From Pseudomonas sp. FEN (GTDB taxonomy: Bacteria; Pseudomonadota; Gammaproteobacteria; Pseudomonadales; Pseudomonadaceae), in assembly GCF_904067045.1 (NCBI RefSeq), contig NZ_CAJFDC010000036.1, positions 186,001 to 250,000 on the forward strand: 64,000 bases of DNA. The letters run 5' to 3'. The notes beneath the pieces are model-generated. The model was given only the letters and a program-made list of their open reading frames with translations, did no database searches and was not told where the DNA came from. Position 1 is the stretch's first letter. Every line of letters starts with the position of its first letter. Below, piece after piece: positions 57,411 to 64,000 of this stretch. The position numbers and the translations under genes are program-made.

Positions 57411-58793
57411 CTAGCGGCGTCGATATCTCCGCCAGCCCAACAGCCCGATCAGCAGCAAGCCCGCCAGGGCCGCGCCCAGGCCGATCAGTTGCTCATCGCC
57501 GAGCAGCGGCTTTTCGATCCGCAGGTAGCCCGGCTGCTTGAACAGTTGGCGCAGCGCCTGGTTGGCATCCGCCAGCGTCACCGTCCGCAGGGCCTCGGCC
57601 GGGTCGGCAAAATGGCCGTCCTCGTAATCGCCCAGCGCCCCCCAGTAGTAGTCGGCCAGGGCGCTGTTGCCCTGCACCGCCCAGGCCTGGTGGGCGATGG
57701 CGGCTTGTTGCAGGCGGGCGAAGGTGTCCGGGTCGAGGCCGTCCTTGAGCAGCCGCGCCTTGAGCTGTTCGAGCACCTGCCGGGCCTCGTCCAGATTGTC
57801 GCGCTCGACATCGGCGTTGAGGCTGAAAAAACCGACGCCGCCGAGCACTTCGCGTTCGCTCCATGGCCCGTAGGACAAGCCGTGGGTCAGGCGCAACTGC
57901 TGATACAGCGCCCAGTCCAGATAATCCTTGAGCAGGTCCAGGGTTTCGTCGGGTTGGCCGTCCAGTGTCGGCTCAGGGAACAGCCAATGGAGTTTCGCGC
58001 CGTTGCCGACCCAGCCGCGCGGCAGGTCGCGTTGGGCGGCGGCCTGGCGGCGGATGTCCGGCAGCGCCAGGTGGTCGTTGGGTTCGATCGGTTGCAGTGC
58101 GCCGAAGGCCCGGTCCAGATACGCCGGGAGCAGGCGATCAAGCTCGCCGACCATGATCAGGGTCATGTTGTTCGGGGCATACCAGTTCTTGCGCACGGCT
58201 TCCAACTGTTCGCGGGTCAGCGGTCGGACATCGGCGCGTTGGGCGCATTTGAGCCCCAGTTCCACGGCCAACTGGTTGCTGGCGCCATGGCCGAGGTCCT
58301 GGCTGTCCAGCCAGCGCTGCAAATGCGAGTAATGGCCGCCCTCCTCGCGCTCCACCACCTGCTTGGCGGTTGCGATGGCGTTCTCGCTGAGTTCGGTATG
58401 CGTCAGGATCTCCAGTAGCAGGTCGAGAATCTTGCGCTGGTTTTTCGCCGGGGCCTCGATCACGAAGGTGGTGTCGGCGTTGCTGGTGTAGGCGTTCCAT
58501 TCGCCACCGAGGGCTTGCATGCGTTCTTCCAGCCCGCCTTCGCCGCTGGCGTCGACGCCGCTGAACAGCAGATGTTCGAGCAGGTGCGGCAGCTCCTTGT
58601 CGGCGCAGGGGAAATCGTCGAAGCCGACGCCCACCACCAGGCGGATCGCCACGTGGCCGCGTTCGCTGCCGGGTTTGAGCAGCAGTTGCAGGCCGTTGGG
58701 CAATTGATAGCCCTCGACCTGGAAGCGATCAAGGGCGACGGCGTGCAGGGTATTGAGCAACAGGCAAGCGAACAGCAGGCAACGCATAACCAT
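57411..58793 (-). CDS. M16-family zinc peptidase with C-terminal membrane anchor
   Basis: A 460-residue peptidase with a signal peptide (to about residue 20) and one C-terminal helix (LIGLGAALAGLLLIGLLGWRRY). The M16 inverted zinc motif HLLEH (in ELPHLLEHLLFSG) with downstream Glu (VVEREEGGHYSH) is intact. One peptidase module plus a second M16-like half are visible, so it is a short member of the family. ATG 58793 or 58787. It should act in the periplasm on peptides. Gap to the DUF5924 gene is 3 bases. Confidence 0.9.
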   Translation of the reverse strand: MVMRCLLFACLLLNTLHAVALDRFQVEGYQLPNGLQLLLKPGSERGHVAIRLVVGVGFDDFPCADKELPHLLEHLLFSGVDASGEGGLEERMQALGGEWNAYTSNADTTFVIEAPAKNQRKILDLLLEILTHTELSENAIATAKQVVEREEGGHYSHLQRWLDSQDLGHGASNQLAVELGLKCAQRADVRPLTREQLEAVRKNWYAPNNMTLIMVGELDRLLPAYLDRAFGALQPIEPNDHLALPDIRRQAAAQRDLPRGWVGNGAKLHWLFPEPTLDGQPDETLDLLKDYLDWALYQQLRLTHGLSYGPWSEREVLGGVGFFSLNADVERDNLDEARQVLEQLKARLLKDGLDPDTFARLQQAAIAHQAWAVQGNSALADYYWGALGDYEDGHFADPAEALRTVTLADANQALRQLFKQPGYLRIEKPLLGDEQLIGLGAALAGLLLIGLLGWRRYRRR

Positions 58794-58842
58794 TTTCCGA
58801 AGGCAGGTTCCTACGCACAGACAACGGTAAAACCATGGACGT

Positions 58843-60501
58843 TCAAGGCGATTGGCTGATGTCGATGATTTCTTCCGGGGCCAGGGCGCCGGTCTCGGCG
58901 GTTTCCAGCACCGCATAGGCGCTGCCGCAGAATAACGAATTCAAGCGTTTCATGTCGGCAATCAGCTCCAGGTGCAGCGAACTGGTTTCCAGGCTCTGCA
59001 CGACGCCACGCTGCAAGCGACTGACATGGGCATGGGCCAGACGTCGTTCCTGGGCGCGGAAGCGGCGTTTTTCCCGTAGCAATTGCCGGGCATTCTGCGG
59101 ATCGGTGCCGAGGAACACCGTGAGGCCCAGGCGCAGGTTGTCGATCAGTTGCCGCTGCAGCCCGCTCAGTTCCTCCAGGCCATCCTCGGAAAACGCCCGG
59201 CGCTGCGAGGTCTTCTGCCGTTGCATCTTGCGCAGCATCTGCTCGATCAGGTCGGCCGCCAGCTTCAGGTTGACCGCCAGTTCGATGATTTCCGCCCAGC
59301 GCCGGTTGTCCTGTTCGCTGAGGTCCTCGCGAGGCATTTGCGCCAGATAGAGCTTGACCGCGCCGCAGAGCACCTCGACGTCGTCGCTCAGGCGACGTAT
59401 CTCGATGGCGACGGCGGTCTGCTTGCCGCTCAGGACATTGAGCATGGCGTCGAGCATATTGTCGACCAGGTCGCCGATGCGCAGGGTTTCCCGCACGGCG
59501 TCGGACAGGGCCAGGCTGGGAGTATCGAGGGCGGCGAGGTCCAGGTGGCGGGGTTTGGCCTTGCCGTTGGCTTCGGGACGTTCCGGCAGCAACCAGCTGC
59601 AGAGCCGGGCCATCGGGCCGACGCTGGGCAGCAGTACCAGGCAGCGCACCGTGTTGTAGAGCAGGTGAAAGCCGATGACGATTTCCTGGTGACTGAAGTC
59701 GAGGTGGCTGAGCCAGTGCGTCAGCGGGCTCAGCACCGGGATGATCAGCAGCAGGCCGATCAGCTTGTACAGCAAGCTGCCGAGGGCCACTTGGCGGCCA
59801 GCGGCGTTCTGCATGCTGGTGCCGAGGAAGGCCAGCACCCCGCTGCCGATGTTCGCGCCGATCACCAGGCCGATGGCTACCGGCAGGCTGATCACGCTGG
59901 CGCCGGCCAGGGTGGCGGTGAGCAGCACGGCGGCCAGGCTGGAGTAGGACACCATTGCGAACAGCGCGCCCACCAGCGCGTCGAGGAGAATATCGCCGGT
60001 CAGGGAGGCGAACACCACCTTCACCCCTTGGGCATGCGTGATGGGCAGAGCGGCTTCGACGATCAGTTGCAGGGCGAGGATGATCAGGCCCAGGCCGATA
60101 CCCACGCGACCGAGTTGGCCGGCGCGGGTCTGCTTGCGCGAGAGGAAAAAGATCACCCCGAGGAAGATCAGCAGTGGCGACAGCCAGGACAGGTCGAAGG
60201 TCAGGACCCGGGCCATCAGCGCGGTGCCGACGTCGGCGCCGAGCATGATTGCCAGGGCTGGAGTCAACGCCATCAGACCCTGGCCGACGAAGGAGGTCAC
60301 CAGCATGGCGGTGGCATTGCTGCTCTGCACCATGGCGGTGACCAGGATCCCGGCGCCAAACGCCAGCGGTCGCCTGGACATGTTGCGGCCAATGACGTGG
60401 CGCAGGTGCGAACCATAGACCCGCAGGATGCCGGTACGGACGATGTGCGTGCCCCAGATCAGCAGGGTCACGGCGGAAAGCAGATTGAGCAGGGTCAGCA
60501 T
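58843..60501 (-). CDS. Na/Pi cotransporter-family protein with PhoU-like tail
   Basis: A 552-residue protein. The N-terminal 300 residues contain two NaPi_2 repeats with the QSS motif (TAMVQSSNATAMLVTSFVG) and the inverted partner around ALFAMVSYSSLAAVLLTA; the C-terminal 200 residues are helical and PhoU-like. ATG 60501 (MLTLLNLLS) is chosen for the GGGGG-type ribosome site before it. It may take up phosphate or another anion with sodium. It precedes the M16 gene on the same strand with a 49-base gap. Confidence 0.9.
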   Translation of the reverse strand: MLTLLNLLSAVTLLIWGTHIVRTGILRVYGSHLRHVIGRNMSRRPLAFGAGILVTAMVQSSNATAMLVTSFVGQGLMALTPALAIMLGADVGTALMARVLTFDLSWLSPLLIFLGVIFFLSRKQTRAGQLGRVGIGLGLIILALQLIVEAALPITHAQGVKVVFASLTGDILLDALVGALFAMVSYSSLAAVLLTATLAGASVISLPVAIGLVIGANIGSGVLAFLGTSMQNAAGRQVALGSLLYKLIGLLLIIPVLSPLTHWLSHLDFSHQEIVIGFHLLYNTVRCLVLLPSVGPMARLCSWLLPERPEANGKAKPRHLDLAALDTPSLALSDAVRETLRIGDLVDNMLDAMLNVLSGKQTAVAIEIRRLSDDVEVLCGAVKLYLAQMPREDLSEQDNRRWAEIIELAVNLKLAADLIEQMLRKMQRQKTSQRRAFSEDGLEELSGLQRQLIDNLRLGLTVFLGTDPQNARQLLREKRRFRAQERRLAHAHVSRLQRGVVQSLETSSLHLELIADMKRLNSLFCGSAYAVLETAETGALAPEEIIDISQSP

Positions 60502-60877
60502 GGAGGGCCCCCTGAGTGACTGGTGCCCCATGAGGGCAAGTTCGGATTGACCGTGCGCCTTTTCTACGGCTTGTCCTTAAGCTGTAGTTGGCTATTTGGC
60601 TGAGCGCCAGCATCGCATGGTCGGTGCCGGGCTTGAAATAAAAATGTCATATTTTCGCGGCACGGGCGGTGTAGGCGGGCTTGATGCCTAACCCGGGGCG
60701 ACGCGCCCTTGTAGGCGCCAGCTGACTGGCGATGGGGGCCGTAAGCCTTGTATCGCCTGATCGGCCGCCATCGCCAGTCAGCTGGCTCCTACAGGACGGT
60801 ATTTTTACCGCTGAATATCGGCAGGCCCATAATTCGGGGGAAGGTGGTGCGCCCTGGATTATTGGCCCGTCACATCC
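60502..60877. other. Gene-less region with a REP-like pair
   Basis: 376 bases between the TerC gene and the NaPi gene, both on the minus strand. Inverted REP-like ends (TTGTAGGCGCCAGCTGACTGG and CCAGTCAGCTGGCTCCTACAGG) lie at 60710-60794. Nothing else stands out. The promoter of the NaPi gene should be within it. Confidence 0.7.
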
Positions 60878-61627
60878 TCAATGCCGTTTCTCGGCTTGCT
60901 CCTGCTGTTTCTTCCTTTGCATCGCCGTGCGCATCTTGATGTTGATCGCTTCCACCGCCAGGGAGAACGCCATGGCGAAGTAGACATAGCCTTTGGGCAC
61001 GTGGACATCGAAGGCTTCGGCGATCAGCACGGTGCCGACCACGATCAGGAACGACAGCGCGAGCATTTTCAGCGACGGGTGCTTGTCGATGAAATCGCCG
61101 ATGGTCTTCGAGGCCAGCATCATTACCAGCACCGCGACGACGATCGCGGCAATCATCACCGGTACATGGGAGACCATGCCCACGGCGGTAATCACCGAGT
61201 CGAGGGAGAACACGATGTCGATAATGGCGATCTGGATGATGGTGTAAAGGAAATTGCCGCCCTTGCCTTTCGGCCCTTCGCTCGCCTCTTCCCCGCCTTC
61301 CATGCCGTGGTAGATCTCCTGGCAGCTTTTCCATAGCAGGAACAGGCCACCGAAGAACAGGATCAGATCACGCCCGGAAATGCCCTGGCCGAGGACCACG
61401 AACAGATCGTCGGTCAGGCGCATGACCCAGGTGATGGACAGCAGCAGGAGAATCCGCGTGACCATCGCCAGGGCCAGGCCGAAGATCCGGGTGCGCTGTT
61501 GCATGTTACGGGGCATGCGACTGACCAGGATCGAGATCATGATGATGTTATCGATGCCCAGGACGATCTCCAGGGCGGTCAGGGTGAAAAAGGCAACCCA
61601 GAGTTCCGGGTTGGTCAGCCATTCCAT
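60878..61627 (-). CDS. TerC-family integral membrane protein
   Basis: A 249-residue protein with seven helices and the acidic membrane motifs of TerC (LEIVLGIDNIIMISIL and IDIVFSLDSVITAVG). TerC proteins are thought to export or deliver metal ions, notably manganese. ATG 61627 (MEWLTNPELW) follows AAAGGAATACAC. A hairpin (61654-61703) lies in the leader. It comes after the CitMHS gene on the same strand with 90 bases between. Confidence 0.9.
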   Translation of the reverse strand: MEWLTNPELWVAFFTLTALEIVLGIDNIIMISILVSRMPRNMQQRTRIFGLALAMVTRILLLLSITWVMRLTDDLFVVLGQGISGRDLILFFGGLFLLWKSCQEIYHGMEGGEEASEGPKGKGGNFLYTIIQIAIIDIVFSLDSVITAVGMVSHVPVMIAAIVVAVLVMMLASKTIGDFIDKHPSLKMLALSFLIVVGTVLIAEAFDVHVPKGYVYFAMAFSLAVEAINIKMRTAMQRKKQQEQAEKRH

Positions 61628-61653
61628 GTGTATTCCTTTGAACGAGTGTTGGA

Positions 61654-61703
61654 GCCGCATCGGCGCCGGGCTTCAGATTCCGAAGTTCGCGCGCCGATAC
61701 GGC
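61654..61703 (-). other. Hairpin between the CitMHS and TerC genes
   Basis: GCCGCATCGGCGC (61654-61666) and GCGCCGATACGGC (61691-61703) pair at 12 of 13 positions, with a 24-base loop. There is no T run after it on the minus strand, so it is not a standard terminator. I could not match it to the yybP-ykoY manganese riboswitch consensus. Confidence 0.65.
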
Positions 61704-61717
61704 AGTGAATCATCGCC

Positions 61718-63025
61718 TTATAGACTGCCGAACAGTGGAAAGGTCCCCAGCAACAAGGCGGCCAGCATTATGCACAGGCAGACCAGCACTGCCCACTTGA
61801 GGGTGAAACGCTGGTGATCGCCGAACTCGATACCGGCCAGGGCCACCAGCAGGTAGGTCGAGGGTACCAGCGGACTCAACAAGTGGACGGGCTGGCCGAC
61901 GATCGAGGCCCTGGCCATTTCCACGGCGCTGATACCATAGTGGCTGGCGGCTTCGGCCAACACCGGCAGTACACCGTAGTAGAAGGCATCGTTGGACATG
62001 AAGAAGGTGAACGGCATGCTCACCAGCGCGGTGATCGGTGCCAGGTAAGGGCCGAGCGCCGGCGGGATCACCGCCAGCAGGCTCTTGGACATGGCGTCGA
62101 CCATGCCGGTGCCGGACAGGATGCCGGTGAAGATACCGGCGGCGAAGATCAGCCCGACCACCGCCAGCACGCTACCGGCGTGGGCGCCGATGCGCTCCTT
62201 CTGTTGTTGCAGACATGGGTAGTTGACGATCATGGCAATACTGAACGCCACCATGAACAGCACCGGCAACGGCAGCAGGCCGGCGATCAGCGCGCACATC
62301 AGGGCGAAGGTCAGGGCGCCGTTGAACAGGATCAGTTTCGGGCGACGGGCATCCGGGTATTGCGAGACGCTGATTTCGCTGTGATCGACGTCATCGCCGA
62401 TGATGTGCAGCTCGCCCAGGCGTGCCCGCTCACGGATGCCGTAGAAGTAGGCGATGGCCAGGATCGCCAGGACCCCGGCGAGCATGGCCGGGATCATCGG
62501 TACGAAGATGTCCGAAGGGTCGACATGCAGGGCGCTGGCGGCGCGGGCGGTCGGGCCGCCCCAGGGCGTCATGTTCATCACGCCGCCGGCGAGGATGATC
62601 AGCCCGGCCATGATTCGCGGGCTCATGCCGATGCGGCTGTACAGCGGCAGCATGGCGGCGACGCAGATCATGTAGGTGGTGGCACCGTCGCCGTCCAGGG
62701 ACACCACCAGGGCCAGCACGGCGGTGCCTACCGAGACCTTCAGCGGATCGCCCTTGACCAGCTTGAGGATCTTGCGCACGGCCGGGTCGAACAGGCCGGA
62801 ATCGATCATCAGGGCGAAATACAGGATGGCGAACATCAGCATCACGCCGGTGGGCGCGAGCTTGGTGATGCCGTCGATCATCATCTTGCCGATACCCGCG
62901 GCAAAGCCGCCGAACAGGGCGAAGACAATCGGTACGATGATCAGGGCGATCAGCGCGGACAGGCGCTTGGTCATGATCAGGTACATGAAGGTAATGACCA
63001 TGGCGAAGCCAAGGAAAGTCAGCAT
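61718..63025 (-). CDS. CitMHS-family citrate-metal:proton symporter
   Basis: A 435-residue secondary transporter with about twelve helices. The family features are LDGDGATTYMICVAAMLPLY, MTPWGGPTARAASAL and MSNDAFYYGVLPVLAEAA. CitM imports citrate with Mg2+ and CitH with Ca2+; which metal applies cannot be told. ATG 63025. The region upstream to the window end holds no gene. Confidence 0.93.
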   Translation of the reverse strand: MLTFLGFAMVITFMYLIMTKRLSALIALIIVPIVFALFGGFAAGIGKMMIDGITKLAPTGVMLMFAILYFALMIDSGLFDPAVRKILKLVKGDPLKVSVGTAVLALVVSLDGDGATTYMICVAAMLPLYSRIGMSPRIMAGLIILAGGVMNMTPWGGPTARAASALHVDPSDIFVPMIPAMLAGVLAILAIAYFYGIRERARLGELHIIGDDVDHSEISVSQYPDARRPKLILFNGALTFALMCALIAGLLPLPVLFMVAFSIAMIVNYPCLQQQKERIGAHAGSVLAVVGLIFAAGIFTGILSGTGMVDAMSKSLLAVIPPALGPYLAPITALVSMPFTFFMSNDAFYYGVLPVLAEAASHYGISAVEMARASIVGQPVHLLSPLVPSTYLLVALAGIEFGDHQRFTLKWAVLVCLCIMLAALLLGTFPLFGSL

Positions 63026-63269
63026 GGGAGTACTCCGGGCGTAACGCGGCTGGGGAAAGGCGAAGCGACTGGGGTCAGGGCTGTGCGATCGGCGCGACAG
63101 GAACGAACGGAGTTGCAGCGGACAGGTGGGTCGTAGCGGACATCGGTATCACCATCTTGTTGTTGTGATTGGGCCGCGGAGCGTGTTCAAGGCGCGCCAC
63201 GGCCGACCGGTCTGGTGCCGGCGGTGAGGGGATGCTAAAGGGATAAGCTTTCAGCCAGCTTTCAGCCCC

Positions 63270-63366
63270 TGTAGGAGCCAGCTTGCTGGCGATAGCGTCT
63301 GATCAGGCAACACAAATCTCAGGACGCTCATCGTCGGCCCGCTACCCGCAGCAAGCTGGCTCATAG
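63270..63366. repeat. REP pair, TGTAGGAGC family
   Basis: Opens TGTAGGAGCCAGCTTGCTGG and closes with AGCAAGCTGGCTCATAG, the degraded inverse copy. Confidence 0.8.
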
Positions 63367-63465
63367 TTCCAATGCTGTTCACTTAAGGTCACACAGGGTC
63401 TTGTGGCGAGCGGTCTTGTCGCAAGGCCGTTCAGTTAAGAGCGATCTCAAGTCTGGCCGAGATTT

Positions 63466-63597
63466 GTGGCGAGCGGGCTTGCCCGCGCTGGGCTGCGAAG
63501 CGGCCCTAAGATCAGCGACTTCATTGTGTCAGGCAGAACGCAGTCACAGGTTTTTGGGGCTGCTTCGCAGCCCAGCGCGGGCAAGCCCGCTCGCCAC
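63466..63597. repeat. REP pair (REPIN), GTGGCGAGC family
   Basis: The most regular pair of the window: GTGGCGAGCGGGCTTGCCCG at the left and its exact inverse at the right, with the inner GCTGCGAAGCGGCC / GGGCTGCTTCGCAGCCC symmetric parts. Confidence 0.9.
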
Positions 63598-63627
63598 AAA
63601 ACCAGACCAGGATTGAGATCATTCAGA

Positions 63628-63860
63628 TTCTCGTTTGGAGCTGCCACCAGACGCCGTCAAACGAACGGGTGGCAACTCGTAGGTTGACGGACCGGAAACG
63701 AGAACCCGGCGCACCCGAAGGTGCCCCACGCACAGCCGCCATAAAGCCATACAACGGGCACGAAAGTGCCCACGCGGGGGTACAAGGGATGCGTCGTATC
63801 TCGTTAGAAGCCGGACCGTCAAATCCGATCACGAATGGGTCGTGACAGCTTCGAGGATAT
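63628..63860. ncRNA. Strongly structured non-coding element with alternative pairings
   Basis: A central segment (63684-63703) can pair with the sequence before it (TCTCGTTT at 63629-63636 and CCGTCAA at 63654-63660) or with the sequence after it (TCTCGTT at 63799-63805 and CCGGACCGTCAA at 63811-63822). In the upstream option, the stem at 63638-63648 with 63668-63678 interleaves with it as a pseudoknot. Between lie two small hairpins, GCACC-CGAA-GGTGC (63711-63724) and GGGCAC-GAAA-GTGCCC (63756-63771); a further TCACGA/TCGTGA hairpin follows at 63829-63844. The strand of a transcript and its role are unknown. Confidence 0.55.
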
Positions 63861-64000
63861 GGAGATAGGGGCGATTCATGCCTTGGACGCCATGGTGATG
63901 CCGTTGCTGAACTACCGGCAGCTTTGCAGGCATTAGATATGCGGACGTGTGGTTTCAAGCTCGTATCAATCATCAACGGTATTCCTAAGCAATACCTACC

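Larger units (their letters stand above)
63026..64000. other. Terminal gene-less kilobase
   Basis: 975 bases with no supported gene. It contains the CitMHS promoter, a pair of the second REP family (63270-63366), a lone REP start at 63403, a full REPIN (63466-63597) and the structured element listed at 63628-63860. Open frames of 66-117 codons here are on paired-stem sequence and have no coding character. Confidence 0.7.

Noticed and set aside
61654..61703. Manganese (yybP-ykoY) riboswitch before the TerC gene
   Set aside because: A stem is present, but none of the conserved loop sequences of that riboswitch could be found.
63619..63976. Two minus-strand open frames (67 and 117 codons) at the window end
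   Set aside because: They lie in different frames over the same hairpins of the structured element, have no ribosome site and no family similarity.
1..64000. Defence islands, CRISPR arrays, prophage, integrases, tRNA attachment sites
   Set aside because: Genes are core metabolism, respiration, envelope and transport in a conserved order; no direct-repeat arrays or mobile-element genes were seen.

Overview
This 64 kb window is a stretch of core chromosome from a Pseudomonas of the fluorescens/putida type. The evidence is high GC content, gene content and order matching what I remember of the origin-proximal region of Pseudomonas genomes (prlC-yheV-PA0069-like; carbonic anhydrase-SulP-coxBA; metNIQ; znu/zur; thrB-polA-ErsA-engB; cc4-dsbA; algB-kinB; gltP), and two families of Pseudomonas-type REP repeats between genes. 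No tRNA or rRNA gene, CRISPR array, insertion sequence, prophage or integrase was seen, and almost every gene reads as an intact housekeeping or envelope gene.

Layout. 1-5.8 kb: an exported protein cut by the window edge, a lipoprotein aminopeptidase, a HAD phosphatase, a gamma-carbonic-anhydrase-like protein, prlC-yheV, and a secreted phosphatase-like protein that has lost its catalytic cysteine. 6-9.9 kb: a three-gene periplasmic GMC flavoprotein dehydrogenase (Tat small subunit, FAD subunit, triheme cytochrome c). 10-13.7 kb: a radical SAM gene behind a large LexA palindrome, then a beta-carbonic anhydrase and a SulP anion transporter. 14.9-23.4 kb: a complete aa3/caa3-type cytochrome c oxidase locus with its assembly and heme A synthesis genes, interrupted by one antisense small membrane-protein gene. 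23.7-28 kb: VOC protein and LysR regulator, then metN-metI-metQ. 28-32 kb: zur-znuC-znuB divergent from znuA. 32-40 kb: thrB and a DUF2782 gene divergent from polA, the ErsA small RNA with an AlgU promoter, engB, two c-type cytochromes, dsbA and an EEP-family hydrolase.

40-49.4 kb is the most regulatory part: a diguanylate cyclase, the AmpDh2-type amidase, an EAL phosphodiesterase, the alginate two-component pair algB-kinB, and a divergent promoter region with phased repeats and a sigma-54-like promoter in front of two small membrane-protein genes. 49.9-63 kb holds gltP, a nucleoside-recognition membrane protein, a second MCE/Mla-type lipid transporter (permease with a STAS-like N-terminus, ATPase, MCE protein, DUF330-type lipoprotein), a DUF5924 membrane protein, an M16 peptidase, a Na/Pi cotransporter-like protein, a TerC protein and a CitMHS transporter. 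The last kilobase has no convincing gene but holds REP elements and a strongly structured sequence with mutually exclusive pairings.

The shared themes are envelope biogenesis and stress (AlgB/KinB, ErsA, AmpDh2, MCE transporter, DsbA), respiration (cox locus, c4/c5-type cytochromes, GMC dehydrogenase) and metal or amino-acid uptake. I found no obvious new multi-gene system. The best leads are non-coding or atypical: the structured element at 63.63-63.86 kb, the repeat array and sigma-54-like promoter near algB, the missing start codon of the MCE permease, the LexA palindrome that extends over a ribosome binding site, the long palindrome after ErsA, and the Cys-less phosphatase.
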